Assembly: GCA_016866335.1 (NCBI GenBank)
Contig: VGMT01000003.1
Coordinates: forward strand, 81,014 to 145,013
Direction of reading: 5' to 3'
DNA length: 64,000 bases
Source of the DNA: Bacteroidota bacterium
GTDB taxonomy: Bacteria > Bacteroidota > Bacteroidia > CAIKAF01
Positions 51,455 to 59,892 of the stretch are shown here, piece after piece. Numbering within the stretch: the stretch's first letter is position 1; each line of letters begins with the position of its first letter. A model generated the notes under the pieces. It made no database searches and was not told the origin of the DNA. It was given only the letters and a program-made list of their open reading frames with translations. The position numbers were made by a program, and so were the translations under genes.

Positions 51455-52392
51455 GCCTTGGAAGATTCGGTTACGGTTTCAACAAAAATACGGTCCATGC
51501 CTGGCAATAATTCGCGGAATTCTACCAGGTTTCCCAGCTTTAGCAATTCATTTAAGGTCGCTTTTAGAGCGCCTGATTCGGGCAATTGAAATTCCATTTG
51601 AGCAAATCCATCGGCCCATTCGAGTTTGGTGGGCAGCAGGGTTTGACTTAGGTATTGGCTGTGGGTATTAAACTCGGTTTCGGGCATTTCTAAAACCACC
51701 CGGTACTCATTTTTACGAAAACGGTTTTTAATGTCGGTTAATGAGCCACTCAGGTACACCTTAGATTTGTGGAGAAGGGCAATGGAATGGCAAAGGGCCT
51801 CGACCGATTCCATACGGTGCGTGGAAAGAAGGATGGTGGTGCCGTTGTCGCGCAGGCGAAGAATTTCGTCGCGAATAAGGGCTGCATTGACGGGGTCGAA
51901 ACCAGAGAAAGGCTCATCGAGAATCAGCACATCGGGTTCGTGCAAAATGGTAACAATGAACTGCACTTTTTGCTGCATGCCTTTAGAAAGTTCCTCGACC
52001 TTCTTATTCCACCAGGGGTTTAGGTCAAAGCGTTCGAACCACATTTTTAGCCGTGATTTGGCTTCGGCGGTAGAAAGGCCTTTTAAACGGGCAAGGTAAA
52101 GGGCCTGTTCGCCCACGTTCATTTTTCGGTACAAGCCTCGTTCTTCGGGCAAATATCCAATTCGGGAAACATGCATGGGAGCCAAGGGGGAACCGAACAG
52201 CAATACCTGTCCAGAATCGGGGGCCGTTATTTGATTGATGATACGAATCAACGAGGTTTTGCCGGCTCCATTTGGGCCGAGCAGGCCAAAAATTTGCTCT
52301 TTGGGAACTTCAATAGAAACATCGTTCAGGGCGGTATGGGCGGCATAGCGTTTGGTCAGGTTTCGAATGTCAATCGCAAGGGAGGTTTCCAT
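51451..52392 (-). CDS. ABC transporter ATPase (NatA-like)
   Basis: 313 residues from the ATG at 52392. Walker A LLGPNGAGKTSL, signature LSKGMQQKVQF, Walker B VLILDEPFSGFDPVN, His switch STHRMES, and a DUF4162-like C-terminal extension (NEYRVVLEMPETEFN) typical of NatA-type exporter ATPases. Promoter box TACCTTTA (52398-52405) ends 5 nt before the ATG; an ATG at 52398 overlaps the box and is rejected. Leads the four-gene operon to 48733. Confidence 0.92.
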   Translation of the reverse strand: METSLAIDIRNLTKRYAAHTALNDVSIEVPKEQIFGLLGPNGAGKTSLIRIINQITAPDSGQVLLFGSPLAPMHVSRIGYLPEERGLYRKMNVGEQALYLARLKGLSTAEAKSRLKMWFERFDLNPWWNKKVEELSKGMQQKVQFIVTILHEPDVLILDEPFSGFDPVNAALIRDEILRLRDNGTTILLSTHRMESVEALCHSIALLHKSKVYLSGSLTDIKNRFRKNEYRVVLEMPETEFNTHSQYLSQTLLPTKLEWADGFAQMEFQLPESGALKATLNELLKLGNLVEFRELLPGMDRIFVETVTESSKA

Positions 52393-52397
52393 AGCCA

Positions 52398-52405
52398 TAA
52401 AGGTA
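52398..52405 (-). promoter_or_regulatory. -7 box of ABC operon, start-proximal
   Basis: Minus-strand TACCTTTA (7 of 8), then TGGCT, then the ATG at 52392. Confidence 0.5.
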
Positions 52406-52516
52406 ACCAATGGCTGCGGATTTTAAAGGAAAAAGGAAGGAGGGAAAACCTTGAAAAAATCTAAAATTTGTTCAACAAAGGAGCTTGTTTTCTTGTTTCA
52501 TACAAAAAAAGCAATC

Positions 52517-53161
52517 ATGAAAAAGAAAGCGGCTTCATCGGCGAGCTTGGAAGAAAGCTACCAAGGATTTTTCGGCGAACATTACCGTCGGCCTGAAAAC
52601 GTGCTTGAATTTGTTAAATATTGCGGTTGTTCTGAAGCTGAATTCTGGGCTAAGCATACTTCATTAGAGCAGTTGGAAGAGCAGGTTTGGATAGGCATGG
52701 CCGATCGTTTGATTGAGCGGCTTTCTGAAGATGAAACCTATTTAGCGTATTCGGTGCGTGAAAAAACCTTGGCTTTTTTCTTTGGATTTTTTGAAGAGGC
52801 GTTGAAAAACAGGAGCTTCCTTTTGTATTCAGCAGGAGATTTAAAAAATCCGGCCTTGCTGCGTTTCAAGCGGTTTAAAGAAACCTTGACCGAATATTTT
52901 GAGGCTTTGGCCATGGCGGCAATGGAGTCCAAGGAGCTGTATAGTCAAGGGAATTTAACCCGTTGGTATGCCAAAGGGGCCTTAGCGCAGTTTCTGTTTT
53001 TGTTGAATTTTTGGAAAAACGATTCCAGTCAAGGGTTTGAGGCGACCGACGAAGCCATTGAGCGCAGCGTAAATTTAATTTTTGACTTAGCTGGAATGAA
53101 TGCCTTAGAATCGGGATTGGGATTTGCGCGCTTTTTATTTAGGCATACAGTAAAAGCATGA
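52517..53161 (+). CDS. TetR-type regulator paired with ABC1 kinase
   Basis: 214 residues, all helical, with a diverged N-terminal helix-turn-helix (FVKYCGCSEAEFWAKHTSLE) and a TetR-like C-terminal domain (LKNPALLRFKRFKETLTEYF). The family is regularly found directly before an ABC1/UbiB-like kinase gene in Bacteroidota, as here with an ATGA overlap. It may control or bind the kinase rather than act as a classical repressor. The ATG at 52517 fits best; the frame's earlier TTG at 52451 does not. Confidence 0.72.
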   Translation: MKKKAASSASLEESYQGFFGEHYRRPENVLEFVKYCGCSEAEFWAKHTSLEQLEEQVWIGMADRLIERLSEDETYLAYSVREKTLAFFFGFFEEALKNRSFLLYSAGDLKNPALLRFKRFKETLTEYFEALAMAAMESKELYSQGNLTRWYAKGALAQFLFLLNFWKNDSSQGFEATDEAIERSVNLIFDLAGMNALESGLGFARFLFRHTVKA

Positions 53162-54483
53162 AAGAACAGAACAGCATACCTGTAGGTAAAGTGGCGCGAG
53201 CTGGCCGTTTTGCTGGTGCAGGGGTAAAGGTAGGAGCCAATTATGTAACCTATTTTGCCAAGAAAATAGTGAATCCCGAGACGGAGCGTTCTGGGCTTGA
53301 CAAGGCGAATGCGCGCGACATATACGATGCTTTAAGCAATTTAAAAGGCAGCGCCCTAAAAATGGCTCAAATGCTGGCCAGCGATCAACATTTGCTGCCG
53401 GCCGAATATGTAAACGCTTTCCGCCCTTCGCAGCATAAGGCCCCTCCGCTTTCGGGGCCATTGATCGTACAGGTGTTTAAAAAGAGCATGGGAGCTGCAC
53501 CGCAGCAGTTGTTTGACACTTTTAACGCCAACGCCGTAAATGCGGCCTCTATTGGTCAGGTGCACAAAGCGACAAAGGATGGAAAAAATCTGGCCGTAAA
53601 AATTCAGTATCCTGGAATTGCCGATGCCATTTCTTCGGATTTGCAGTTGGTAAAACCCTTTGCGGTTCGGTTGTTGAATGTAAAAGAGAGCGATGTGCGG
53701 CCCTATTTTGAGGAGGTGGAAGCCAAATTAAAAGAAGAGGCAGATTATGTTCAAGAACTGAATGGGGCAGAAACAATAATTCAAGGCTGTGCCAATTTGC
53801 CCAATTTGGTGTTTCCTACGTACTATCCCAAATGGTCTTCGGACCGCATATTGACAATGGATTGGGTAGAAGGGGTTCCCTTGGTGGAATGGGCTCAAGA
53901 AGAGCAGCCACAGGAATTGCGCGATAAAATTGGGCAGGCCATGTGGGATTTTTACGACCATCAAATGCACCATTTGCGGTTGCTTCATGCCGACCCACAC
54001 CCAGGGAATTTTTTGGTTACTCCAGATGGGCGTTTGGGAGTGGTTGATTTTGGATGTACAAAATCGGTTCCCGAAGATTTTTATGGTGCCTATTTTGCCA
54101 TGCTGAATCCCGACAACATGCACGACGATGCAGCCATGGAAAAAACCTTGTATGGTTTGAATATTTTAACCGATACCAGTAAACCTGAAGAACGGCGCTT
54201 TTTTATTGAGTCATTCAGGGCTTTGTCGGGACTTCTTCGCAGGCCTTTTGACGCTGCCGAATTTGATTTTGGCGACCAGCAGTATTTTAAAGACATTACG
54301 GCTTTGGGTGAAGCGTTGAGCAAAGACCCTAATTCCACCAAGTTTGGCGGGGCACGGGGCTCAAAGCATATTTTGTTCGTGAATCGGGCTTATTTTGGGT
54401 TGTTTAACACCCTTAACCTCATTAAAGCTAGGGTTAAAACAGGTATGCCAGCTTTGGTTGATGCCGATGTTGTGCTCGGCTAA
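53158..54483 (+). CDS. ABC1/UbiB-like atypical kinase
   Basis: 441 residues of the AarF/UbiB/COQ8 family. Visible are the N-terminal extension helix (LKGSALKMAQML), the alanine-rich nucleotide loop (NAASIGQVHKA), VKIQYPGI with the catalytic lysine, HADPHPGNFLVTPDGRLGVV and DFGCTK. The normally invariant KxGQ motif reads KMAQ here. UbiB-type proteins extract or present lipids for quinone synthesis; a role in isoprenoid-lipid handling is likely but unproven. Second gene of a coupled pair. Confidence 0.9.
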   Translation: MKEQNSIPVGKVARAGRFAGAGVKVGANYVTYFAKKIVNPETERSGLDKANARDIYDALSNLKGSALKMAQMLASDQHLLPAEYVNAFRPSQHKAPPLSGPLIVQVFKKSMGAAPQQLFDTFNANAVNAASIGQVHKATKDGKNLAVKIQYPGIADAISSDLQLVKPFAVRLLNVKESDVRPYFEEVEAKLKEEADYVQELNGAETIIQGCANLPNLVFPTYYPKWSSDRILTMDWVEGVPLVEWAQEEQPQELRDKIGQAMWDFYDHQMHHLRLLHADPHPGNFLVTPDGRLGVVDFGCTKSVPEDFYGAYFAMLNPDNMHDDAAMEKTLYGLNILTDTSKPEERRFFIESFRALSGLLRRPFDAAEFDFGDQQYFKDITALGEALSKDPNSTKFGGARGSKHILFVNRAYFGLFNTLNLIKARVKTGMPALVDADVVLG

Positions 54484-54547
54484 GGCAGTTCATGGTTCTG
54501 TGTTCAAAACTCCTTATGGCAACCTGAAACGAAAAGTATAAAATCTG

Positions 54548-54555
54548 TACTTTTG
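54548..54555 (+). promoter_or_regulatory. -7 box of divIC-like gene, start-proximal
   Basis: TACTTTTG, then GAT, then the ATG at 54559. Confidence 0.6.
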
Positions 54556-54558
54556 GAT

Positions 54559-54870
54559 ATGAATTGGAAATTCTGGAAGCGCTATCCCCTGCTTGGAAAC
54601 CGGTTTTTGTTGACTGGTCTTGCTTTTGGAATTTATTTGTTCTTTTTTGATGCCAACAGCATTTTGAACATCGTTGCGTTGAAGTCAAAGGAATGGGCAC
54701 TGGAAAAGGATGAAAAATATTACCAGGATCATATTGCCGAAACTCAACAGCGGCTTGAAGAGTTAAGTTCAAATACGGATAACCTTGAAAAGTTTGCTCG
54801 AGAGAATCACCACATGAAACGGGCGGGAGAGTCTGTTTATGTTATTGTCGATAGGGCCGAATTGGAGTAA
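54559..54870 (+). CDS. FtsB/DivIC septum formation initiator
   Basis: 103 residues: a short cytoplasmic tail, one membrane helix (about 16-36, NRFLLTGLAFGIYLFFF), then a coiled coil (KSKEWALEKDEKYYQDHIAE to about 85) and the end LEKFARENHHMKRAGESVYV, matching DivIC/FtsB. It links FtsL and FtsQ at the division site. The start at the second in-frame codon pair (54559) is set by a promoter box 3 nt upstream. Followed 10 bp later by the DUF6134-like gene. Confidence 0.9.
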   Translation: MNWKFWKRYPLLGNRFLLTGLAFGIYLFFFDANSILNIVALKSKEWALEKDEKYYQDHIAETQQRLEELSSNTDNLEKFARENHHMKRAGESVYVIVDRAELE

Positions 54871-54880
54871 GTCCATTTGA

Positions 54881-55489
54881 ATGCGGTGCATCTGGAAGTT
54901 AGGTTTCATTCTGTTTTACTGCCTTTTGGGTGGTGTCTTTGGAAGTCGGTTGTTTGCTCAAACCCTTAGGTATTCGGTGGAGTTGTTGGGTATGCATACA
55001 GGGGATATGGTGTTGAAGAAAGAGCTGGATGGGCAAGGTGTTTTGAGGTTTTCTATGAATACCTCGGCCGATGTTAATTATTTGTTTGGACGAACCACCG
55101 CAAGCTTTGACTCTGATATTCGATTTAAGCAGGGACGGATATTTTTTGCCCAGGCCAAAAACGTTCGAGATGGTAAAAAGGGTAGATTTTCAATTATGCG
55201 GTGTTCGGCTGAGGGGTGTGAGGTAGAAACCGACCGAGGTAAGGCCAAGATTGCCGCGGCGCCGACCTGGTGCATTGCCCGTTTGTTTTTTGAAGAGCCT
55301 ATTCACCAAACCGAGGTTTATTCCGAGGATTGGGGGCAAAATTTGGTATTAAAAAAAGTAGGACCTGGGCGTTATCAGGTTAGCATTCCGGGCGATAAGC
55401 CCAATGAATATAGGTACGAGTCGGGACGCATGGTAGAACTGATAACCCATACTTCTATCGGAAAGGCCCGTGTGATATTGAATAAATAG
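54881..55489 (+). CDS. exported DUF6134-like protein
   Basis: 202 residues. Signal peptide (LGFILFYCLLGGVFGSRLFAQ region), then a beta-rich domain with TLRYSVELLGMHTGDMVLKK, ADVNYLFGRTTASFDSDIRF and EYRYESGRMVELITHTSIGK. This resembles DUF6134, a Bacteroidota exported family of unknown role. Ten bp after the divIC-like gene, so probably on the same transcript. Confidence 0.72.
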   Translation: MRCIWKLGFILFYCLLGGVFGSRLFAQTLRYSVELLGMHTGDMVLKKELDGQGVLRFSMNTSADVNYLFGRTTASFDSDIRFKQGRIFFAQAKNVRDGKKGRFSIMRCSAEGCEVETDRGKAKIAAAPTWCIARLFFEEPIHQTEVYSEDWGQNLVLKKVGPGRYQVSIPGDKPNEYRYESGRMVELITHTSIGKARVILNK

Positions 55490-55520
55490 AAAGGAATTAG
55501 GCGCCTGCCACGGATTTTAA

Positions 55521-56348
55521 TTAGTGGGTAAACAGGCTTGCAAAGCCAGGCAATCCAAGCGACCATTCAATGGCTGTTCTCATTTTCCAATTGTTTAACC
55601 CCTTGGGATTTAAAAAGAAAAATACCTGAAGGGCCCAAGGGGCAAAACCCAAACCTATTGTACTGAAATTGTTTGGGCTAGCAAAAAGAAAAACACCTAG
55701 CCATAGAAGGGAACACATGAAAAAAAGCAGGGTTAACCGAGGGGGTGGTTTCAGCTGAATATCTGTGCTGTTGTTTTCAAGGGCATCTTCGTTGGTGTCG
55801 ATTTTGGCCATCAAAAGAATACTTTGGAAAATCAAAATGCCGATGCTAAGCAAGAAAAGGAAGTTGGGCAATGGATGGGATTGGCTGAGCAAAAATGGAA
55901 GTGAAACACCGAAGGTGTACCCTGCAGGCAGCAGAAACTCTTTGTGTTGCCGTAGTTTTATACAAAGGGGCAACAAACCAATGGTCAAATAGCCAATTAG
56001 CAGGACTAGGGCGCTGACCAAAAAAAAGAAGGCCGTTGAGTTCAGCAATGGCAAGTGCGGAAGGCACAGGCTTGCAGAACCTAGAATGGATAAAGTTGCC
56101 AAGAGCCAAAACACTTTTCTGTTCTTAAAATGGGTTTGACGCCTTGGACCTAGAATAGCAAGTCGGGTGGCGTCAAGGGCGTGGTCAAATAAATAAACCG
56201 CCCAAACGAACAAACCCAAAGACAGAATAAGGGGTCCGTTTAAAGGAGCCTGATGTGCCGAAAAAACCCAGGCCGCCATGGCCATGGCAGCCAGCACCAC
56301 ATCCAGACTAAAAACATGCAATAGCCTAAGGGGTTGGGTCAAAATCAA
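55521..56348 (-). CDS. polytopic membrane protein, UbiA-like
   Basis: 275 residues with about eight helices. FVWAVYLFDHALDATRLAIL near the first cytoplasmic loop looks like a reduced prenyltransferase Asp motif, and RTAIEWSLGLPGFASLF near the end fits the UbiA group, but the second DxxxD motif is not clear. I call it UbiA-like only. The start overlaps the glyS stop by 4 bp, so the two are co-transcribed. Confidence 0.6.
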   Translation of the reverse strand: MILTQPLRLLHVFSLDVVLAAMAMAAWVFSAHQAPLNGPLILSLGLFVWAVYLFDHALDATRLAILGPRRQTHFKNRKVFWLLATLSILGSASLCLPHLPLLNSTAFFFLVSALVLLIGYLTIGLLPLCIKLRQHKEFLLPAGYTFGVSLPFLLSQSHPLPNFLFLLSIGILIFQSILLMAKIDTNEDALENNSTDIQLKPPPRLTLLFFMCSLLWLGVFLFASPNNFSTIGLGFAPWALQVFFFLNPKGLNNWKMRTAIEWSLGLPGFASLFTH

Positions 56349-57892
56349 TCCGTTAAGGTCTGCAGCAAACGGCTCATATCTAAGCGTTCGTGCAAACGAG
56401 AATTCAGTTCAGAAATGTCAATGCGTTCTTGAGTCATGCTGTCGCGGTCGCGTAAGGTTGCCATTCCGTCTTCCAAGCTTTGATGGTCAATGGTAATGCA
56501 AAAGGGAGTGCCGATGGCATCTTGACGGCGGTATCTTTTCCCAATAGCGTCTTTTTCATCGTACTGGCAGGTGAAATCAAGGCGTAGGTCATTGAAGATG
56601 CGCATGGCCAATTCGGGCAGGCCGTCTTTTTTAACCAAGGGTAAAATAGCCAGTTTAACGGGAGCCAGCCAGCGAGGAATAGCCAACACGGTGCGCATGC
56701 TTCCATCTTCAAGTTGTTCTTCTTTGAAGGAGGCAGATAAAATGGCTAGGAACATACGGTCAAGGCCAATGGCAGTTTCGACCACGTAAGGGATATAGCT
56801 TTCTTGAAGTTCGGGGTCAAAATACTGCTGCTTGCGGCCCGAAAAGGTTTCGTGGGCTTTTAAATCAAAATCGGTGCGGCTGTGAATGCCTTCCAATTCT
56901 TTAAAGCCCATGGGGAAATTAAATTCAATATCGGTAGCGGCATTGGCATAGTGGGCCAACTTAATGTGGTCGTGGAAGCGGTAATTTGAATCGCCCAATC
57001 CCAAAGCAGCATGCCATTTTATTCTAAATGCTTTCCAATATTCAAACCATTCCATTTCGGTGCCAGGCCGTACGAAGAACTGCATTTCCATTTGTTCAAA
57101 TTCACGCATGCGGAAAATGAATTGCCGCGCTATGATTTCATTGCGAAAGGCTTTACCGATTTGAGCAATGCCAAAAGGGATTTTCATTCGGGCCGATTTC
57201 TGAACGTTCAAGAAGTTGACGTAGCTGCCTTGGGCCGTTTCTGGCCTAAGGTAGATGGTCGAGGCTTCGCCAGAAACAGAGCCAAGTTCCGTTGCAAACA
57301 TCAGGTTGAATTGACGAACTTCGGTCCAGTTTTTTGAGCCTGAAAGGGGGCAAACCACACCCAATTCAACGATTAAATTGCGCAAGGCTTCCAGATTTCC
57401 CTCTTCTAAGGCCGATTTCATTCCTGCCCGAACCTGGTCCATTTCTTCGGCATAGCCAAGTACCCGAGGGTTCGTTTTTAGGTACATTTCAGGGTCAAAG
57501 CTATCGCCAAAGCGCTGAGCTGCTTTTTCAAGCTCTTTTTCAATTTTCAACCTCAATTTTTCAATGTGTTCCTCGATAAGAACATCGGCACGGTAACGCT
57601 TTTTTGAATCTTTATTGTCGATAAGAGGGTCGTTGAAGGCATCGACGTGGCCCGAGGCTTTCCAAGTGGTTGGGTGCATGAAAATGGCCGAATCTAGACC
57701 CACCAGATTTGTGTGAATTTGCACCATGGCTTTCCACCAATATGCCTTGATGTTGTTTTTTAAATCAACCCCATACGGCCCATAGTCGTAGGTTGCACTC
57801 AACCCATCGTAAATTTCAGAGGATGGGAATACAAAGCCATATTCCTTAGCATGTGAAACAAGGGATTTTAAAACATCTTCAGAACTTGACAT
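56345..57892 (-). CDS. glyS: glycyl-tRNA synthetase (class II, single chain)
   Basis: About 515 residues of the alpha2-type GlyRS. Motif 1 region GFVFPSSEIYDGLSATYDYG PYG; motif 2 IAQIGKAFRNEIIARQF; the strand REFEQMEMQFFV; motif 3 VVETAIGLDRMFLAIL; a C-terminal anticodon domain (WLAPVKLAILPLVKKDG). It charges tRNA-Gly. The frame extends to a TTG at 57913 inside a perfect promoter box (57911-57918), so the ATG at 57892 is the start. Divergent from purN. Confidence 0.96.
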   Translation of the reverse strand: MSSSEDVLKSLVSHAKEYGFVFPSSEIYDGLSATYDYGPYGVDLKNNIKAYWWKAMVQIHTNLVGLDSAIFMHPTTWKASGHVDAFNDPLIDNKDSKKRYRADVLIEEHIEKLRLKIEKELEKAAQRFGDSFDPEMYLKTNPRVLGYAEEMDQVRAGMKSALEEGNLEALRNLIVELGVVCPLSGSKNWTEVRQFNLMFATELGSVSGEASTIYLRPETAQGSYVNFLNVQKSARMKIPFGIAQIGKAFRNEIIARQFIFRMREFEQMEMQFFVRPGTEMEWFEYWKAFRIKWHAALGLGDSNYRFHDHIKLAHYANAATDIEFNFPMGFKELEGIHSRTDFDLKAHETFSGRKQQYFDPELQESYIPYVVETAIGLDRMFLAILSASFKEEQLEDGSMRTVLAIPRWLAPVKLAILPLVKKDGLPELAMRIFNDLRLDFTCQYDEKDAIGKRYRRQDAIGTPFCITIDHQSLEDGMATLRDRDSMTQERIDISELNSRLHERLDMSRLLQTLTD

Positions 57893-57910
57893 GGTGGGAC
57901 TAATTTGGGG

Positions 57911-57918
57911 CAAAGGTA
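57911..57918 (-). promoter_or_regulatory. -7 box of glyS
   Basis: Minus-strand TACCTTTG, 18 nt before the ATG at 57892. Confidence 0.6.
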
Positions 57919-57952
57919 AATGAAATGGAGCAGATAGAACCTGAAATTGGAT

Positions 57953-57960
57953 TACCTTTG
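57953..57960 (+). promoter_or_regulatory. -7 box of purN, start-proximal
   Basis: TACCTTTG, then GGTC, then the ATG at 57965; divergent from the glyS promoter. Confidence 0.65.
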
Positions 57961-57964
57961 GGTC

Positions 57965-58537
57965 ATGCGGGTAGTCATTTTTGCATCGGGAAACGGCAGC
58001 AACGCAGAAGCCTTGATGGAATGGTCAAAGAATACGGGCGACTTTCAGGTGCTGGCCGTGTTTTGCAACCGCTCGGATGCGGGGGTGTTTGCGCGTTGTA
58101 AACGGCAAGGGTTACCCTGCATTTTGTTCGATAAATCAGACATGGGAGAAAGGGGTGGCTTGCAGGAACAAGTCATGAGCTTTGGCCCGGACCTCATTGT
58201 ATTGGCTGGGTTTTTATGGAGGTTCCCTGTGAATCTAATAGAGGCAGTGCAGGGAAAGGTGATAAATCTGCACCCAGCCCTATTGCCGAAATTTGGAGGC
58301 AAAGGAATGTATGGAATGCAGGTTCATACTGCGGTCTGTGCCTCTGCTGACTCCCATTCAGGAATTAGCATCCATTGGGTTAGCGAGGATTACGATACTG
58401 GAGCCCTTTTGTTTCAATTTTCAATTCCTATTCCTGAGGGTCGAGAACCCCATGCATTGGCCCAGGAAATACATAGGCTTGAACATTATTGGTTGCCTAG
58501 GGTAGTTTCTTTTTTGGGTTTAAAGTTCAAGGTGTAA
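57965..58537 (+). CDS. purN: phosphoribosylglycinamide formyltransferase
   Basis: 190 residues of GAR transformylase, step three of purine synthesis. Start RVVIFASGNGSNAEALMEW (phosphate loop GSN), VLAGFLWRFPVNLIE, the catalytic block NLHPALLPKFGGKGMYGMQV with Asn and His, HSGISIHWVSEDYDTGALLF and the acidic D of YDTG. Length is typical. The frame extends a few codons upstream, but the box at 57953 fixes the ATG at 57965. Confidence 0.95.
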   Translation: MRVVIFASGNGSNAEALMEWSKNTGDFQVLAVFCNRSDAGVFARCKRQGLPCILFDKSDMGERGGLQEQVMSFGPDLIVLAGFLWRFPVNLIEAVQGKVINLHPALLPKFGGKGMYGMQVHTAVCASADSHSGISIHWVSEDYDTGALLFQFSIPIPEGREPHALAQEIHRLEHYWLPRVVSFLGLKFKV

Positions 58538-58630
58538 ATTTATCGGAAAGATAATTTCGGCGTTACATGAAATTGGCTGAAGTTTTTTTACATTTATTAA
58601 CCTTTAAAGGATTCAAACTCAACCTGATTC

Positions 58631-59116
58631 ATGTTTGCTCCCCCTTATTTGGATTATCCTGAAACCCAATCCAGCCATTTTGTGCTGAGAAGGCCTGGAA
58701 TTGCAGATGCTAGGGGCTTGTTTTTTTTTGAAGGAACGGGTAATGAACGGTTTGGTGATGAGCAAGCTGCTAGAGCTGCTATACATGCTATGATAAAAGG
58801 GTACCAAACGGGCTCTGAAATTCATTGGCTGGTATATAGACGTCCTGAATTGGAATTGCTGGGAGGATTTCATTTAGAGGGTGATTTTGGTTCTGGGAAA
58901 TGTTCGCTAGCCGTTGATTTTTGGAAGACCGTTCCCGACGAAACCATGGCCATTGAATTGGTGAATTTGGTGAAAAAGATGTGTTTTCAGCATTTGCAAA
59001 TGAACCTATTGCTGCTCAGTCCCGAATTGCCCGAAGATTGGCAAAGGGCGTTGGAGCAAATGAGTGGTTTTGGTCAAATTCATGAAAAATCTGGCCTTCC
59101 AATTTGGGTTAAATAA
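58631..59116 (+). CDS. divergent GNAT-like acetyltransferase
   Basis: 161 residues. The opening FVLRRPGIADARGLFFFEGT matches the RimJ/RimL GNAT N terminus, with DFGSGKCSLAVDFWKTV and FQHLQMNLLLLSPELP as later strands, but the CoA-binding Q/RxxGxG/A loop is weak (VPDETMAIELVNL). Substrate unknown; it could be an inactive GNAT fold. No clear promoter. Same strand as purN with a 93-bp gap. Confidence 0.55.
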   Translation: MFAPPYLDYPETQSSHFVLRRPGIADARGLFFFEGTGNERFGDEQAARAAIHAMIKGYQTGSEIHWLVYRRPELELLGGFHLEGDFGSGKCSLAVDFWKTVPDETMAIELVNLVKKMCFQHLQMNLLLLSPELPEDWQRALEQMSGFGQIHEKSGLPIWVK

Positions 59117-59164
59117 AGCCTTACTCGGCTTCCTCCATTCGGTTTTCTTATCTTAGGCCCTGCA

Positions 59165-59566
59165 ATGAAACGTATTATTTTGATGTTGGCTTTTTTCTGT
59201 TGGTTAAACGGAATCGGGCAATTTCAGCCTCTGAAGGGGATTTGGCGGCAGCCAGAGTTGGGCTTAACCCTACAGTTGGAACAACATGGGCAGTATGCCT
59301 TTGGCAAGGTGGTTGAAATTGGCAAGCTGAAAAGAGAGGGAGCCTTGAAGTTTGATGATCTTATTCGCCCGGGGCATTTTGCCTTAACCGAGTTAAGGTT
59401 TATTCGACCGGGTATTTGGCTGGGACTTTGGAATTCGGGGGACAAACGTACGGCAGATAAACGCATTCTTTTAAAAAGCATATCGCCCGATTCCTGGCAA
59501 TTGTATTGCAAACGGGGGCCTTTGTGGATGAAGATTAAAGACGGAAAATTTGTTCCGGAAAAATAG
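59165..59566 (+). CDS. small exported protein, DUF2147-like
   Basis: 133 residues. Signal peptide (MKRIILMLAFFCWLNGIGQ), then PLKGIWRQPELGLTLQLEQH, GQYAFGKVVEIGKLKREG and IWLGLWNSGDKRTADKRILL, a small beta domain in the DUF2147 style. The family assignment is tentative. A weak box TATCTTAG lies 8 nt before the ATG. Unknown function. Confidence 0.6.
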   Translation: MKRIILMLAFFCWLNGIGQFQPLKGIWRQPELGLTLQLEQHGQYAFGKVVEIGKLKREGALKFDDLIRPGHFALTELRFIRPGIWLGLWNSGDKRTADKRILLKSISPDSWQLYCKRGPLWMKIKDGKFVPEK

Positions 59567-59577
59567 AGTGGATCGAA

Positions 59578-59892
59578 TTAAGGTTGATTCAAGGTTTTTT
59601 GCATTTCAGAAAGAACCGTTTTCATTTTTTCTGGATGGGTATAGTAGTAGCGATAACTTCGGTTGAATTCAGCCGTATCGGTGTTTAATCTAGAAAGCGC
59701 ATCGCTGGTCCAAATTACGGGTTGGTTATGGTACTGAGGGGGCAGGGCTTTTTGTTGTTGTGCTGCTTCAATGACCGACAATTCTACAAGGGCTTGGGCA
59801 AATTTGTTGGGAGGCAGAATTCCTTTAGGGGTAGTTTCGGCGGTTTGGCAACCTAGGCCGCCGATGAACAAAAAAAGAAACCAGGTTTTCAA
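59578..59892 (-). CDS. DUF4296 lipoprotein
   Basis: 104 residues: lipoprotein signal (MKTWFLFLFIGGLGC) and a helical DUF4296 domain (ILPPNKFAQALVELSVIEAA, EFNRSYRYYYTHPEKMKTVL). The family is a small Bacteroidota envelope protein of unknown role. Its start overlaps the upstream coiled-coil gene's stop by 4 bp. Confidence 0.8.
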   Translation of the reverse strand: MKTWFLFLFIGGLGCQTAETTPKGILPPNKFAQALVELSVIEAAQQQKALPPQYHNQPVIWTSDALSRLNTDTAEFNRSYRYYYTHPEKMKTVLSEMQKTLNQP

